This document shows positions 54,004 to 62,996 of a stretch of DNA of 64,000 nt, piece after piece. Numbering within the stretch: the stretch's first letter is position 1; each line of letters begins with the position of its first letter. This stretch comes from Komagataella phaffii GS115 (lineage: Eukaryota > Ascomycota > Pichiomycetes > Pichiales > Pichiaceae): the NCBI RefSeq assembly GCF_000027005.1, contig NC_012963.1:2480001-2544000 (forward strand), read 5' to 3'. The notes under the pieces are model-generated. The model ran no database searches, was not told where the DNA came from, and worked only from the letters and a program-made list of their open reading frames with translations. The translations under genes and the position numbers were made by a program.

Positions 54004-55455
54004 ATGTCAGTGATACGAAAACATGGTCAGCATCACTCACAGCGACCATATGACCCACCAGAAGGCAATTCACCCAAATCAGGGCTGTTTAACAAAGTGA
54101 GAGGGTTTCTCTTTGGAGACATCAACAAGGACCAGCAGTCTATTTCTAATAGTCAATCCCAAGTTTCAACTTTTAATCGGTCTGCACAAATAACGCAGGA
54201 AAGACCGCCTATCTCTCCAGCTTTGTTTAAGAAGGTGAACCAATCAAACACTTCCATTTTGCCATCGTCTCCTGTGTTTTCAACCTTGGTAGACGACGTC
54301 TCCATTCAGCAGTCCCCTAGTGCCAGATTGGCTAAGTTTTTCACAGAGAAAGGTGACCAGCCGTTGTCAGATGTTGAGATACAAGGTGTTCTTTCGCTAA
54401 TGAATCAGTCAGCCAGATATCAAGATGACACCAGAACGTCACAGAGTACTCCTAAAATTCTGCGTCCCCAAACTGTTGAACCAATAAAATCGACTCCAAA
54501 ATATAAACCATCGTTCAATTCTCCTGCAAACAAATCCATGGATGTGTATTCTACAAGAAAGAAAAGGCTAGTTGAGTTTTCCAGTTTACCGTCTCCATAT
54601 CGTGTTCGCATTTCATCCCCCTTGGCTACTCTTATTTCCAAACAGGAAACCAAAAAAATAGAAGAGGTTGCAAAAAAAGAACCCCCAAAGCAACTTAGTG
54701 GAACAGCAAATGCGTTAGAAGGTTTATTGAATCAAAACCAAAAGGAAGCAAACCCCAAGCCGGAAGTTTCCAGGTTTGCCAACCCGTATGTGTCAGGATT
54801 AAAGAAGTTGAACAAAATCAATGGCATTCCTAAACCTCCTATCTCACAGCCCGTCAAGGTTGTAGAAAAGGTGCAGGAAAAACCAAAGATCAGCATTTTG
54901 GAGAAAATGCAGCAAACAGCACCAAAGGATGATTTATTCGGAAAGAAGAATGACCAAGAACAGGCACCAGCCACTGTTCTATCAAAGCCGGAAGTACCTG
55001 CACAAGCTCCAATCTTTACTCCGCAAACTGCTAAGGAAGAACCCAAGAAATTGACTCCACCTTCAACAGTGGAGACGGAAAAATCAGCTACCAAACCTGT
55101 TTTCAATGCACAATCAACAGCACCCATATCTGAGGCAGTCACTACAGAAACCAAGCCATTATTCTCATTCACCCCAAGCACTCAGTTTTCCAAGCCACCA
55201 TCTATTCAGCCATCCAATGGGTTCTCTCTTACTAAGAATGAGCCTATCGCACAAGCTCCCAAGAGTTCAGAATCCGAGGAGTTTTCCCGAGAATCTACCC
55301 AAGATTCCTCCAAATCTCATCAGCCACCAGTACCTGTACTCTTATCTCAAAACAAATTTTCATCCACTGAGTACCACTTTCCCACAGTGGAATCCAAAAC
55401 GCTCCAACTTGACTCCTCCAAGGTGGCTCAATTTGAAAGCTCGTTCGTCTTTTAG
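54004..55455 (+). CDS. NUP60: Nuclear-basket nucleoporin Nup60
   Basis: The 483-residue protein is mostly disordered, as Nup60 is. Conserved islands are a basic amphipathic N-terminal piece (SGLFNKVRGFLFG, membrane-binding region), LAKFFTEKGDQPLSDVEIQGVLSLM, SSLPSPYRVRI and TANALEGLLNQN followed by RFANPYVSGLKKLNK. Phe-containing degenerate FG-like spots occur in the C-terminal part (FSFTPS), and the C-terminus is FESSFVF. The island order equals S. cerevisiae Nup60 (YAR002W). It anchors Nup2 and Mlp1 at the nuclear basket. First ATG used. Confidence 0.88.
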   Translation: MSVIRKHGQHHSQRPYDPPEGNSPKSGLFNKVRGFLFGDINKDQQSISNSQSQVSTFNRSAQITQERPPISPALFKKVNQSNTSILPSSPVFSTLVDDVSIQQSPSARLAKFFTEKGDQPLSDVEIQGVLSLMNQSARYQDDTRTSQSTPKILRPQTVEPIKSTPKYKPSFNSPANKSMDVYSTRKKRLVEFSSLPSPYRVRISSPLATLISKQETKKIEEVAKKEPPKQLSGTANALEGLLNQNQKEANPKPEVSRFANPYVSGLKKLNKINGIPKPPISQPVKVVEKVQEKPKISILEKMQQTAPKDDLFGKKNDQEQAPATVLSKPEVPAQAPIFTPQTAKEEPKKLTPPSTVETEKSATKPVFNAQSTAPISEAVTTETKPLFSFTPSTQFSKPPSIQPSNGFSLTKNEPIAQAPKSSESEEFSRESTQDSSKSHQPPVPVLLSQNKFSSTEYHFPTVESKTLQLDSSKVAQFESSFVF

Positions 55456-55552
55456 ACCACCCACGAAATATTTATGTATCGTATAGAAAAAATCAAATAA
55501 ACGAGATCTGAAAGTCTTACCACTCCAAAAACAAGCTGCTTCACTCTCCTCA

Positions 55553-56602
55553 ATGTCGCAGTTCAACTCGGTTCTATTGGTTGGTGGTGCTGGATTCCTA
55601 GGATCCCATCTTGTACAGCAATTCCGCACCAACAAACCAGACGTTGAAATTCACGTGTTTGACATTCGTCCTTTTCCAGAGAAGCTCGCCAAGTACTTCA
55701 CTTTCGACCCAAAAGAGATCACATTTCACCAAGGAGACCTGACCTCGGCAGAAGATGTCTCTAAAGCGATCAAGGATAGCAAGTGTCAAGTAGTGGTGCA
55801 CTCGGCTTCTCCTGTTCACGGTTTAGGAAAGGACATTTACGAGAAAGTTAACGTGTTGGGGACGCAGACTCTCCTACAAGTCTCCAAGGAGCTCAACATC
55901 AAAGCTTTCGTGTACACCTCATCGGCTGGAGTAATATTTGATGGATCTGATGTCTACAATGCCAATGAGACGTGGCCTATACCTAAAGTTGCCATGGATG
56001 GTTATAATGAAACCAAGGCAGCTGGTGAAGATATGGTACTGAAAGCCAACGATCCTAAAAACGGATTCCTTACCATTGCGTTGAGACCTGCCGGAATTAT
56101 TGGTCCTGGTGATCGTCAAGTCGTTCCAGGCTTGAGGCAAGTTGCTCGCACTGGTCAATCAAAATTTCAGTTAGGAGACAACAATAACCTATTTGATTGG
56201 ACCTATGTTGGAAATGTTGCCGATGCCCATGTTTTGGCTGCTGAGAAGTTGTTGAGTGCTGACACTCGAGATGCTGTCTCTGGTCAAGCCTTCTTTATTA
56301 CCAACGATGCTCCAGCGTACTTTTGGACGCTGGCCAGAGCTGTTTGGAAAGCGGACGGACATATTCCAGCCAAGACCGTCGTTTTACCCAGGCCGGTAGC
56401 TATTGTTGCAGGTTATCTCTCTCAAACTGTTGCTGGGCTTTTGGGTAAGGAGGCAGGTTTAACTGCTTTCAGAGCTAAAGTAGTCACTGCGACTAGATAT
56501 CACGATATCACCAAGGCAAAGACGCTGTTGGGATATAAACCTCAGGTTGATATCGAAACTGGAATTAAATACACTCTGGAATGGCTCAATGAGGTTGTCT
56601 GA
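55553..56602 (+). CDS. ERG26: Sterol C-3 dehydrogenase (C-4 decarboxylase) Erg26
   Basis: A 349-residue NAD(P)-dependent SDR/3-beta-HSD family enzyme of ergosterol synthesis, acting after the Erg25 oxidation in the ER membrane. The Rossmann motif GGAGFLG lies at residues 11-17 and the catalytic YNETK at 151-155. RPAGIIGPGD and NLFDWTYVGNVADAHVLA follow; the latter two are family signatures. Length equals the S. cerevisiae protein (349). Same strand as NUP60, 97 bp downstream. Confidence 0.95.
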   Translation: MSQFNSVLLVGGAGFLGSHLVQQFRTNKPDVEIHVFDIRPFPEKLAKYFTFDPKEITFHQGDLTSAEDVSKAIKDSKCQVVVHSASPVHGLGKDIYEKVNVLGTQTLLQVSKELNIKAFVYTSSAGVIFDGSDVYNANETWPIPKVAMDGYNETKAAGEDMVLKANDPKNGFLTIALRPAGIIGPGDRQVVPGLRQVARTGQSKFQLGDNNNLFDWTYVGNVADAHVLAAEKLLSADTRDAVSGQAFFITNDAPAYFWTLARAVWKADGHIPAKTVVLPRPVAIVAGYLSQTVAGLLGKEAGLTAFRAKVVTATRYHDITKAKTLLGYKPQVDIETGIKYTLEWLNEVV

Positions 56603-56690
56603 TAGGCGAAAGCATGGATTGAGTCGGTTGTTTGGTTCAGCGTCTATTAGTGTCTATAATTATATAGGTAGAAAGAGAGAAGGGAAGGGC

Positions 56691-57404
56691 TTATACAACG
56701 ATTGTGCTCACCAATGTACCAAGCATCAATGCTAACACTTTTGGTAGGAGTCTAACTGATGAGGACAAATCCTGCTTGCTCACTGTTGTATTTGATGTGT
56801 TGGTGTGGTTATAAGTAGAACCTTGCAAGAATTTACCGTCTGGGCTAACTCTGCTATCATCTTTAACCTGTAGTCCTGGAGGCGTCGAATCCCTAGATCT
56901 ATTTTTTTGGGCCTCTGTTTTATATTTTCCTTTTGTGATAAAGGGAACTTTGGAAGTGGTCGATCCTTGGCTCACTGATCTGTTTCCAGATACAATCTTG
57001 GACCCATCCATTTTCAAGACTGAGTTTTTAGTCTTTTTGTTCTTTTTTGATCCTATGGCGGATGCATAGTCTTTTTCTTTGAATTGAAAACTGCAGGCAT
57101 TTACTTCCTTGAAAGGTTCACAATCTTCATACAAAACATTTAAAAAGTTACTTGAAAAAGAATCGGAACACAAGTCATAACAAACGTGCTTTAATGATTG
57201 CAAGGCGCAGCATTCACACGCCAGATCATCAGCTCCACATTGATCCAGCTTTTTGAGAACTTCCTTGGCACAATGGTTCAGCACAGCCAAGTCTTGGTTA
57301 TTGCATTTGTCATGAGAATCAAAACCATTAATTTCAAACGGCTCTTTCGCCATGTCAGCAGTTACAATAACTGCACTCAGTAACACCAAGCCAACAAACT
57401 TCAT
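56691..57404 (-). CDS. Cysteine-rich secreted protein with GPI-like tail, unknown
   Basis: A 237-residue protein I cannot name. The N-terminus MKFVGLVLLSAVIVTA is a signal peptide. Ten Cys fall between residues 34 and 104 (including CECC at about 63-66), suggesting a compact disulphide domain. A Ser/Thr/Lys-rich linker with possible N-glycosylation sites (YNHTNTSNTT) follows. The end, SSSVRLLPKVLALMLGTLVSTIVV, is a likely GPI-attachment signal. It is probably a cell-wall or plasma-membrane protein. The Cys spacing does not match the CFEM pattern as I know it. Convergent with ERG26 (88 bp), and upstream of it lies the 3' end of VPS8. Confidence 0.65.
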   Translation of the reverse strand: MKFVGLVLLSAVIVTADMAKEPFEINGFDSHDKCNNQDLAVLNHCAKEVLKKLDQCGADDLACECCALQSLKHVCYDLCSDSFSSNFLNVLYEDCEPFKEVNACSFQFKEKDYASAIGSKKNKKTKNSVLKMDGSKIVSGNRSVSQGSTTSKVPFITKGKYKTEAQKNRSRDSTPPGLQVKDDSRVSPDGKFLQGSTYNHTNTSNTTVSKQDLSSSVRLLPKVLALMLGTLVSTIVV

Positions 57405-57541
57405 TTAAGTCAATACGAAATAAAGATAATTGGAGAGACCACAGATAGTTTTTGTAACCAGGGACACACTAGCCCAAGATGCATGTCCCAAATATTGAGG
57501 AAGAGCCGCATACTCAGCGGCTACAACATCTAACGTTCTAC

Positions 57542-60500
57542 CTATTGAGCATCGTCGGCTGCACATATAATACACTTGATCTTCTTCTGCGTTCCTAAAT
57601 TGAAAAGACATTTACTGTGATATCCATGGCGACAACGGAAAACGACAAGTTCGTAAGGACTGTAATCGTTCAATTGTACGGGTTCAATTTGCATGGCTCC
57701 ATTCACAGTTGAATTGGTCATGAGCTCACCTTCATCATTGATAAAAAAGGAGGTCTTCTTAGCACTTTGATCGTCTTCCAATATTCCTTCTTCCCACATA
57801 GAGTACACTTCATTAGGCATGGAAGATCCCCAAAGCTTTTTACCACAAATTACACAATCGGTAACACCAGTTGTCCAGCCTAAGTACTTCTTACTGTGTA
57901 GCTTCTCCATCACCTTATAGATATCCTCATTGATTAGGCCCAGGGTGATGTTCAAGATTACCTTCTCAAAGCCGTAAACAATGAATATTTCCCTTAGCAC
58001 AGCTCTTACATCGCCAAGTGTGGTAATCTTGGAAGAAGCTCTTTGAAGGAACGAAGAGAATACGTCCACAAATGTACTTTTGACATTTTCCGGAGCAGTG
58101 GTGGATTGGTAAATTCCTATAATATTCATAAAAGTATCTTGGACAAATCGCTTCAGGATATTGGTGGTTTCTTTACTGTCATTTCCGCCTTCTGTAAAAC
58201 TATTGAATAATGCAACAGGCATTTCCATAACCTGAACCATTAGCTCTTCGTCATTCTCAATTTTCAGTATTTCTATAACCATCATCAAAAATTTCCACAA
58301 TTGACCTTCGATTCTATGTACATCGCTTTTTGTGTTTTCTAGCTGAAGTTGTTGACCCAACGTAGATATATGCTGAATTAAAATCTGTAAGGCTTCTCGC
58401 TGCTTTCTTTCTTTCTCCAAAAGTAAAACTAGGGCCTCTATTTGATGAAACTTTGTCAAATAGGATTCAGCAGCAATAGCATCTATTGTAGAAACTTCAA
58501 TTTTTTTTATAAATTCCAGCAAAGCCTCCTGATCAAACTCACAGAGAAGCTTAACATAAAGTGTTCTAAACTCTATGTAGACCACTGATCCATACGAGCA
58601 TTTTTCTTGTTCAACCATTGCCGATATATACTCGTACTGTAGTTCTTCGTTTGAACTTCGCAAAATATTGTAATGTAGTTTTGGGCAGTACTTGTTGAGA
58701 ACTCTAACAATATTACTGGGCTTTTCAATGGAAAACAGTGCTTCAAAATTCTCAGAAAGAAAGGTCTCAATACCTGCCTTCTCTTGGGAATTCTTACCGA
58801 CTGACTCAAAGCAATTCTCTAAGGTTTCAACAAGGGTGCCAATATCATTATATGATTCATCTGAATCATCGCCGACATCTTGCAAAGCTTGTTTTTGCTT
58901 CTCTTGGAGCCACAGCTTCAAAAATGTATCATATTTGTGCTCATATTTGTAGACATTGAAAAGCACGTTAAAAAAACCACATTCTTCAAACACGCTGATC
59001 CACTCATTCAAATTGGGAATGTGGTATACTGACAGCAAACTTTGGAGACTCAATTCACATTCTTTCTTCAATGAGGGATCTGGTATTATACACAATTTTG
59101 TTAACACTTCGTGTAAAACAGATTCTGAGAGCCTGATAAACTGTTTGTATTTGGGATAATTTCTGGCTATAAATATTGCGAGAAGTGTATTTTCTTGGTC
59201 CTTAAAGTCATTGTCGTTGAAAACACCAAGGAGAACGTCGACGACATATTGTCTGCTGACTTTCCAATTTTGAAGATCATTAGAGAATGAGTAGTTGATA
59301 TCTTCGTCATTCAACTGAGAGTCTTCAAACACTTCATTCAAAGCCGATAACATTGAAAAACAATCGTACTTTAAAAGAAGGTAGAGGTAGGGAAAAGCCG
59401 GCTCATGTTCCAAATCATTTGTAATGTGAAGTTTTCCCGCACCCTTGGGCCACTCAATCGAAGTACCATTGAACAGAACATAGTAGACACTTGACTTAGC
59501 CTGTGTTTCCTTGTCAAAATCAATGAGTCGTTCAATTGGATAATGTCTCCCGGTCAGAATGTAAGTGATATAACCGTAGACCGACCGTGCCTCAGCAGAA
59601 AGACTTTCCAATTCAAGAACAGACAGGTTGGCCGCTTCATTGGAGATCTGGATGATTTTCTTAATAAAGTTCACAAGAGGTGTAATATAGTCTTGGAAAA
59701 GATAGTTTGTTACGTATATCAGCAAATCCTGAAGCTTGTATTCTTCACAGAGTTGAACGGTAGCATCAATATCTAACTGTTCGATGTCCAATAAGCAGAC
59801 TAATTGTTCAACTCTTTCGCCCCTATTCATCTTAAGATAAAATGGGATCATTGCCTTCAAAATTGAAGGAGTAAGTGTATGGATCTTATTGTTCAAAATG
59901 AACGGCTCTAACGTATTGAAAAAAAGGTACTCGTACCCGTGGATCATATAAGCTTCATAGAATTGATCGTAAGTTGACTGATCAACATCGATGGTAATCG
60001 AACAGTTTATGCAATTCTCTAGAAACAATTCCAAAAATGCTTCGTCTTGAAGTTGTTTTTTGGAGAATATAAAGTCCAATGAAGCGGTCATTATCTGTAA
60101 AATATGACTGGAAACAACGAGGTGACGTCGATTGTCATCTTTTGGCAACCTTAATAGGTTCAAATCACAATTTCCATCGTAATAGTCTTTTGCTTTCGTC
60201 AATGCTTCCAAATAGTCACCTTTTGAAAGCAATTCCAACAGTCTATCGGCCCAGTTGTTTAATGTTCCAATGTATATGTCATGCTTTCCCAAAATGAAAA
60301 GTCTATGCTTATAGACTTTGAAAACACAATGGTACATGAATGGAGTAAGCCTGTCTATTTCAGTGGTTGGCTTGAACAACTGAGTAACATGGATGCTTTT
60401 AGTGAAAAGGTCAATAATGGACGAGACTGTCATCGTGTCGTAATTGATCAAAAGAAGCCTGTGAGATTCTGTTATCAATGCAATAATGTCTTTAGTAAGC

Positions 60501-61597
60501 CAGGAAACACTGATAATGGCTTCCCTTCCGGCCCATCTTTTTTTATTTTCTAGCTTCAAAATCAAAGATTCTTGATCTTGGGAGTCCTTGATTGACTCGT
60601 TATTACAATCCAGGACTGTCAAGACATTGGACCAACAATACGCAAGTTTGGGCTGTCTCTTGCCATTTTCTGTCTTTACAGCAGGAAACCAAGCTAAACT
60701 ACCAGTAATTGGAAGACGCTTGTTCATAGATTTGGGTTTTCCGACTTTGAAATGAGTTTGAAGTGATGGATTAGTTGAGATGACGAGAAGTACATTAGAA
60801 GTCATCAATGCAATAACTCCAATATTATCAGTACGGTCCATGGCAGTACCCAGAGCCAAAGGAGCAAATGAAAGAATCGTAGAGTCGGTAATTTTGTTAT
60901 TATTCATGTGGTATTTTCCCAGTACATTTTTTGTTTGAACTCGAAGACCCCTGATATTTCTATAGCCGTTGTGCTGGACCATGATTCCCGTTATGTCAGT
61001 GGACAAAAGTGCCGTTCTTCGCTTTCCCATGAAGTACAAATTGTGAATAGGAGTGTTATGCAAATGACCATTAGCTTTCGGATTCTTCAGCAGGTCCTCT
61101 TTAGGAATAGCAGGGATTTTCAGTATAGGTACAGATTTACTAATTTCCCATAAATAGATATCTCCACTTTGGTGACCTGACGCAACGTGTGTAGAGTCTG
61201 CGGATAATGTGAGAACCGTAATCGGATCATACGTTGTGGCACTTTTCAATATCGTTCGCAATTCCTGTTTGTAGTCAAAGATAAGTACGAATCCCTTGGA
61301 GGTTCCTATGCAAATTTGAGATCCAGTAGCCATTGAGATTGGGGCTCCATGTTCGATTCTGGTAGCATGCGTAAAATGGGCCGACAGCTTCTTCAACTTG
61401 ATCCATTTTATCGGCTCATTATCATCATCTTTAATCGGAGAGCTAGAACCATTCTTGAGTACGTTTTCTTCAATTGAAACGACACTAAATCTGGTTTTCA
61501 GTCTTTCATCAAAAGAAGACCTGTTTACAGTAGATGAAGAGACAATTGAAGGCGAGTATAGCCGCCCTTGAGACCCCTTCGTGTCTGGAGAGTCCAT
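57542..61597 (-). CDS. VPS8: CORVET tethering subunit Vps8
   Basis: The 1351-residue protein has an N-terminal WD-like beta-propeller (about 70-480, with TVLTLSADSTHVASGHQSGDIYLWE), a long alpha-solenoid, and a C-terminal RING-type zinc domain (DCVICGKKLWG, then FRCRHGYHSKCLFN and KCIICAADDAQ). This is the Vps8 layout. Vps8 binds the endosomal Rab Vps21 and gives the CORVET complex its identity in endosome fusion. The first ATG is at 61597. Divergent from SWD1 (147 bp). Confidence 0.93.
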   Translation of the reverse strand: MDSPDTKGSQGRLYSPSIVSSSTVNRSSFDERLKTRFSVVSIEENVLKNGSSSPIKDDDNEPIKWIKLKKLSAHFTHATRIEHGAPISMATGSQICIGTSKGFVLIFDYKQELRTILKSATTYDPITVLTLSADSTHVASGHQSGDIYLWEISKSVPILKIPAIPKEDLLKNPKANGHLHNTPIHNLYFMGKRRTALLSTDITGIMVQHNGYRNIRGLRVQTKNVLGKYHMNNNKITDSTILSFAPLALGTAMDRTDNIGVIALMTSNVLLVISTNPSLQTHFKVGKPKSMNKRLPITGSLAWFPAVKTENGKRQPKLAYCWSNVLTVLDCNNESIKDSQDQESLILKLENKKRWAGREAIISVSWLTKDIIALITESHRLLLINYDTMTVSSIIDLFTKSIHVTQLFKPTTEIDRLTPFMYHCVFKVYKHRLFILGKHDIYIGTLNNWADRLLELLSKGDYLEALTKAKDYYDGNCDLNLLRLPKDDNRRHLVVSSHILQIMTASLDFIFSKKQLQDEAFLELFLENCINCSITIDVDQSTYDQFYEAYMIHGYEYLFFNTLEPFILNNKIHTLTPSILKAMIPFYLKMNRGERVEQLVCLLDIEQLDIDATVQLCEEYKLQDLLIYVTNYLFQDYITPLVNFIKKIIQISNEAANLSVLELESLSAEARSVYGYITYILTGRHYPIERLIDFDKETQAKSSVYYVLFNGTSIEWPKGAGKLHITNDLEHEPAFPYLYLLLKYDCFSMLSALNEVFEDSQLNDEDINYSFSNDLQNWKVSRQYVVDVLLGVFNDNDFKDQENTLLAIFIARNYPKYKQFIRLSESVLHEVLTKLCIIPDPSLKKECELSLQSLLSVYHIPNLNEWISVFEECGFFNVLFNVYKYEHKYDTFLKLWLQEKQKQALQDVGDDSDESYNDIGTLVETLENCFESVGKNSQEKAGIETFLSENFEALFSIEKPSNIVRVLNKYCPKLHYNILRSSNEELQYEYISAMVEQEKCSYGSVVYIEFRTLYVKLLCEFDQEALLEFIKKIEVSTIDAIAAESYLTKFHQIEALVLLLEKERKQREALQILIQHISTLGQQLQLENTKSDVHRIEGQLWKFLMMVIEILKIENDEELMVQVMEMPVALFNSFTEGGNDSKETTNILKRFVQDTFMNIIGIYQSTTAPENVKSTFVDVFSSFLQRASSKITTLGDVRAVLREIFIVYGFEKVILNITLGLINEDIYKVMEKLHSKKYLGWTTGVTDCVICGKKLWGSSMPNEVYSMWEEGILEDDQSAKKTSFFINDEGELMTNSTVNGAMQIEPVQLNDYSPYELVVFRCRHGYHSKCLFNLGTQKKIKCIICAADDAQ

Positions 61598-61744
61598 GGG
61601 GTTGAGAGAAAGTTGGCGGAGAGATCGGCCACTGTAGTATGAGACCTGATGGAGCGCGGGGGATTTCTTCTGGGAAGAGCGACACTAGCATAACATTTTC
61701 GTGATAAGTGCATCTAGGGCTTGCCTGTCTACACGCAAGTACAA

Positions 61745-62986
61745 ATGAACTTGTCATTGCTGGATCCCTTTGCAGTTGCGAAGGAGTACCCTGAGGTTTT
61801 ATTTTCCAAGCTGGAATTTGGCCATTCGACTTTGATAAAGTCCTCCTACAATAGCGATTACTTGGCGTCAGGAACAATTGATGGAGACATTGTGATTATA
61901 GACTTGGACACACACGGAATCATTAAAATCCTTAGAAATCACACCAGGGCGATCAATTCGTTAAGGTGGTCTAATTGTGGAAGGTATTTACTATCTACTT
62001 CGAGAGATTGGAAGGTCAATTTATGGGATTTAACTGCCAATGAACCCATAAGAAGTCTCCGCTTCGAAGGGCCCATATGGCAGGCGGAATTCTCTCCGAA
62101 AAACCAGCCCTTTGAAATATTTATTTCAATCTTTGAAGACGATTGTTTATTTGTGAATTGGGAAGATAAAGATGATATCAGGATGAGCCCCATCAGCGTT
62201 GAGGGGTCTGAAGAGTCCTCAAATCACTACATATTGACGGGTGTGTATCATCCCTCTGGAAACTTTCTTTTTGTGGGAACAAACAAAGGTTTGGTGAACA
62301 TCATCAGTACAATCGATGGATCTACCTTATTTACGGAAAAGATAACTTCTTCCAACGTAAAAAATATCATTTTGTCCCAAACAGGTTATAGAATAGCGGT
62401 CAATTTTTCAGATCGTATCATAAGGCAGTTCAAGATTCCAGATTTGGTCAATGAGGAGCCCGAAAATTGGGTTCTAGAAGTAGAACACAAGTATCAAGAC
62501 GTGGTCAATCGCCTACAGTGGAACTCTGTAAGTTTCAACTCCAATGGAGAATATTTGATCGCATCCACGTTTGGATCTTCTCATGAAATTTACATTTGGG
62601 AAACCACGATGGGATCACTGGTAAAGATTCTTGAAGGGTCCAAAGAAGAGCTAGTAGATGTGGACTGGAACTTCAAAAAGTGTGAAATCTACGCTGTGGG
62701 GTTGGATTCTGGAAAGATTTATATGTGGGGTGTGATTGTGCCTCAGAAATGGAGTGCTCTGGCCCCCGATTTTGTTGAGATTGAAGAAAATATAGAGTTC
62801 ATGGAGAGGGAAGACGAATTTGACATAATACCAGAGAATGAAATGGCCCAGAAAAACTTGGAACTTGAAGAGGATATCGAAGTCGATCTTTTGACTAAAG
62901 ACACAATAGACGCAAGAGGATTCTCCATAGAAAAAAGTTTTGTTATCCCTTTGAAGCTAGAACATTCACAAAATCTATTTGAGTGA
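61745..62986 (+). CDS. SWD1: COMPASS subunit Swd1 (RbBP5 homologue)
   Basis: A 413-residue WD40 protein. Repeats are visible at YLASGTIDGDIVIIDLDTH, LLSTSRDWKVNLWDLTAN, FLFVGTNKGLVNII and IASTFGSSHEIYIWE. The C-terminal tail holds the acidic EYDEF-type stretch MEREDEFDIIPENE that contacts other COMPASS subunits in RbBP5 proteins. It acts in histone H3K4 methylation with Set1. The start is the ATG at 61745 (MNLSLLDPFAV); eight upstream codons lead only to TTG. Confidence 0.92.
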   Translation: MNLSLLDPFAVAKEYPEVLFSKLEFGHSTLIKSSYNSDYLASGTIDGDIVIIDLDTHGIIKILRNHTRAINSLRWSNCGRYLLSTSRDWKVNLWDLTANEPIRSLRFEGPIWQAEFSPKNQPFEIFISIFEDDCLFVNWEDKDDIRMSPISVEGSEESSNHYILTGVYHPSGNFLFVGTNKGLVNIISTIDGSTLFTEKITSSNVKNIILSQTGYRIAVNFSDRIIRQFKIPDLVNEEPENWVLEVEHKYQDVVNRLQWNSVSFNSNGEYLIASTFGSSHEIYIWETTMGSLVKILEGSKEELVDVDWNFKKCEIYAVGLDSGKIYMWGVIVPQKWSALAPDFVEIEENIEFMEREDEFDIIPENEMAQKNLELEEDIEVDLLTKDTIDARGFSIEKSFVIPLKLEHSQNLFE

Positions 62987-62996
62987 TCTATAATTT

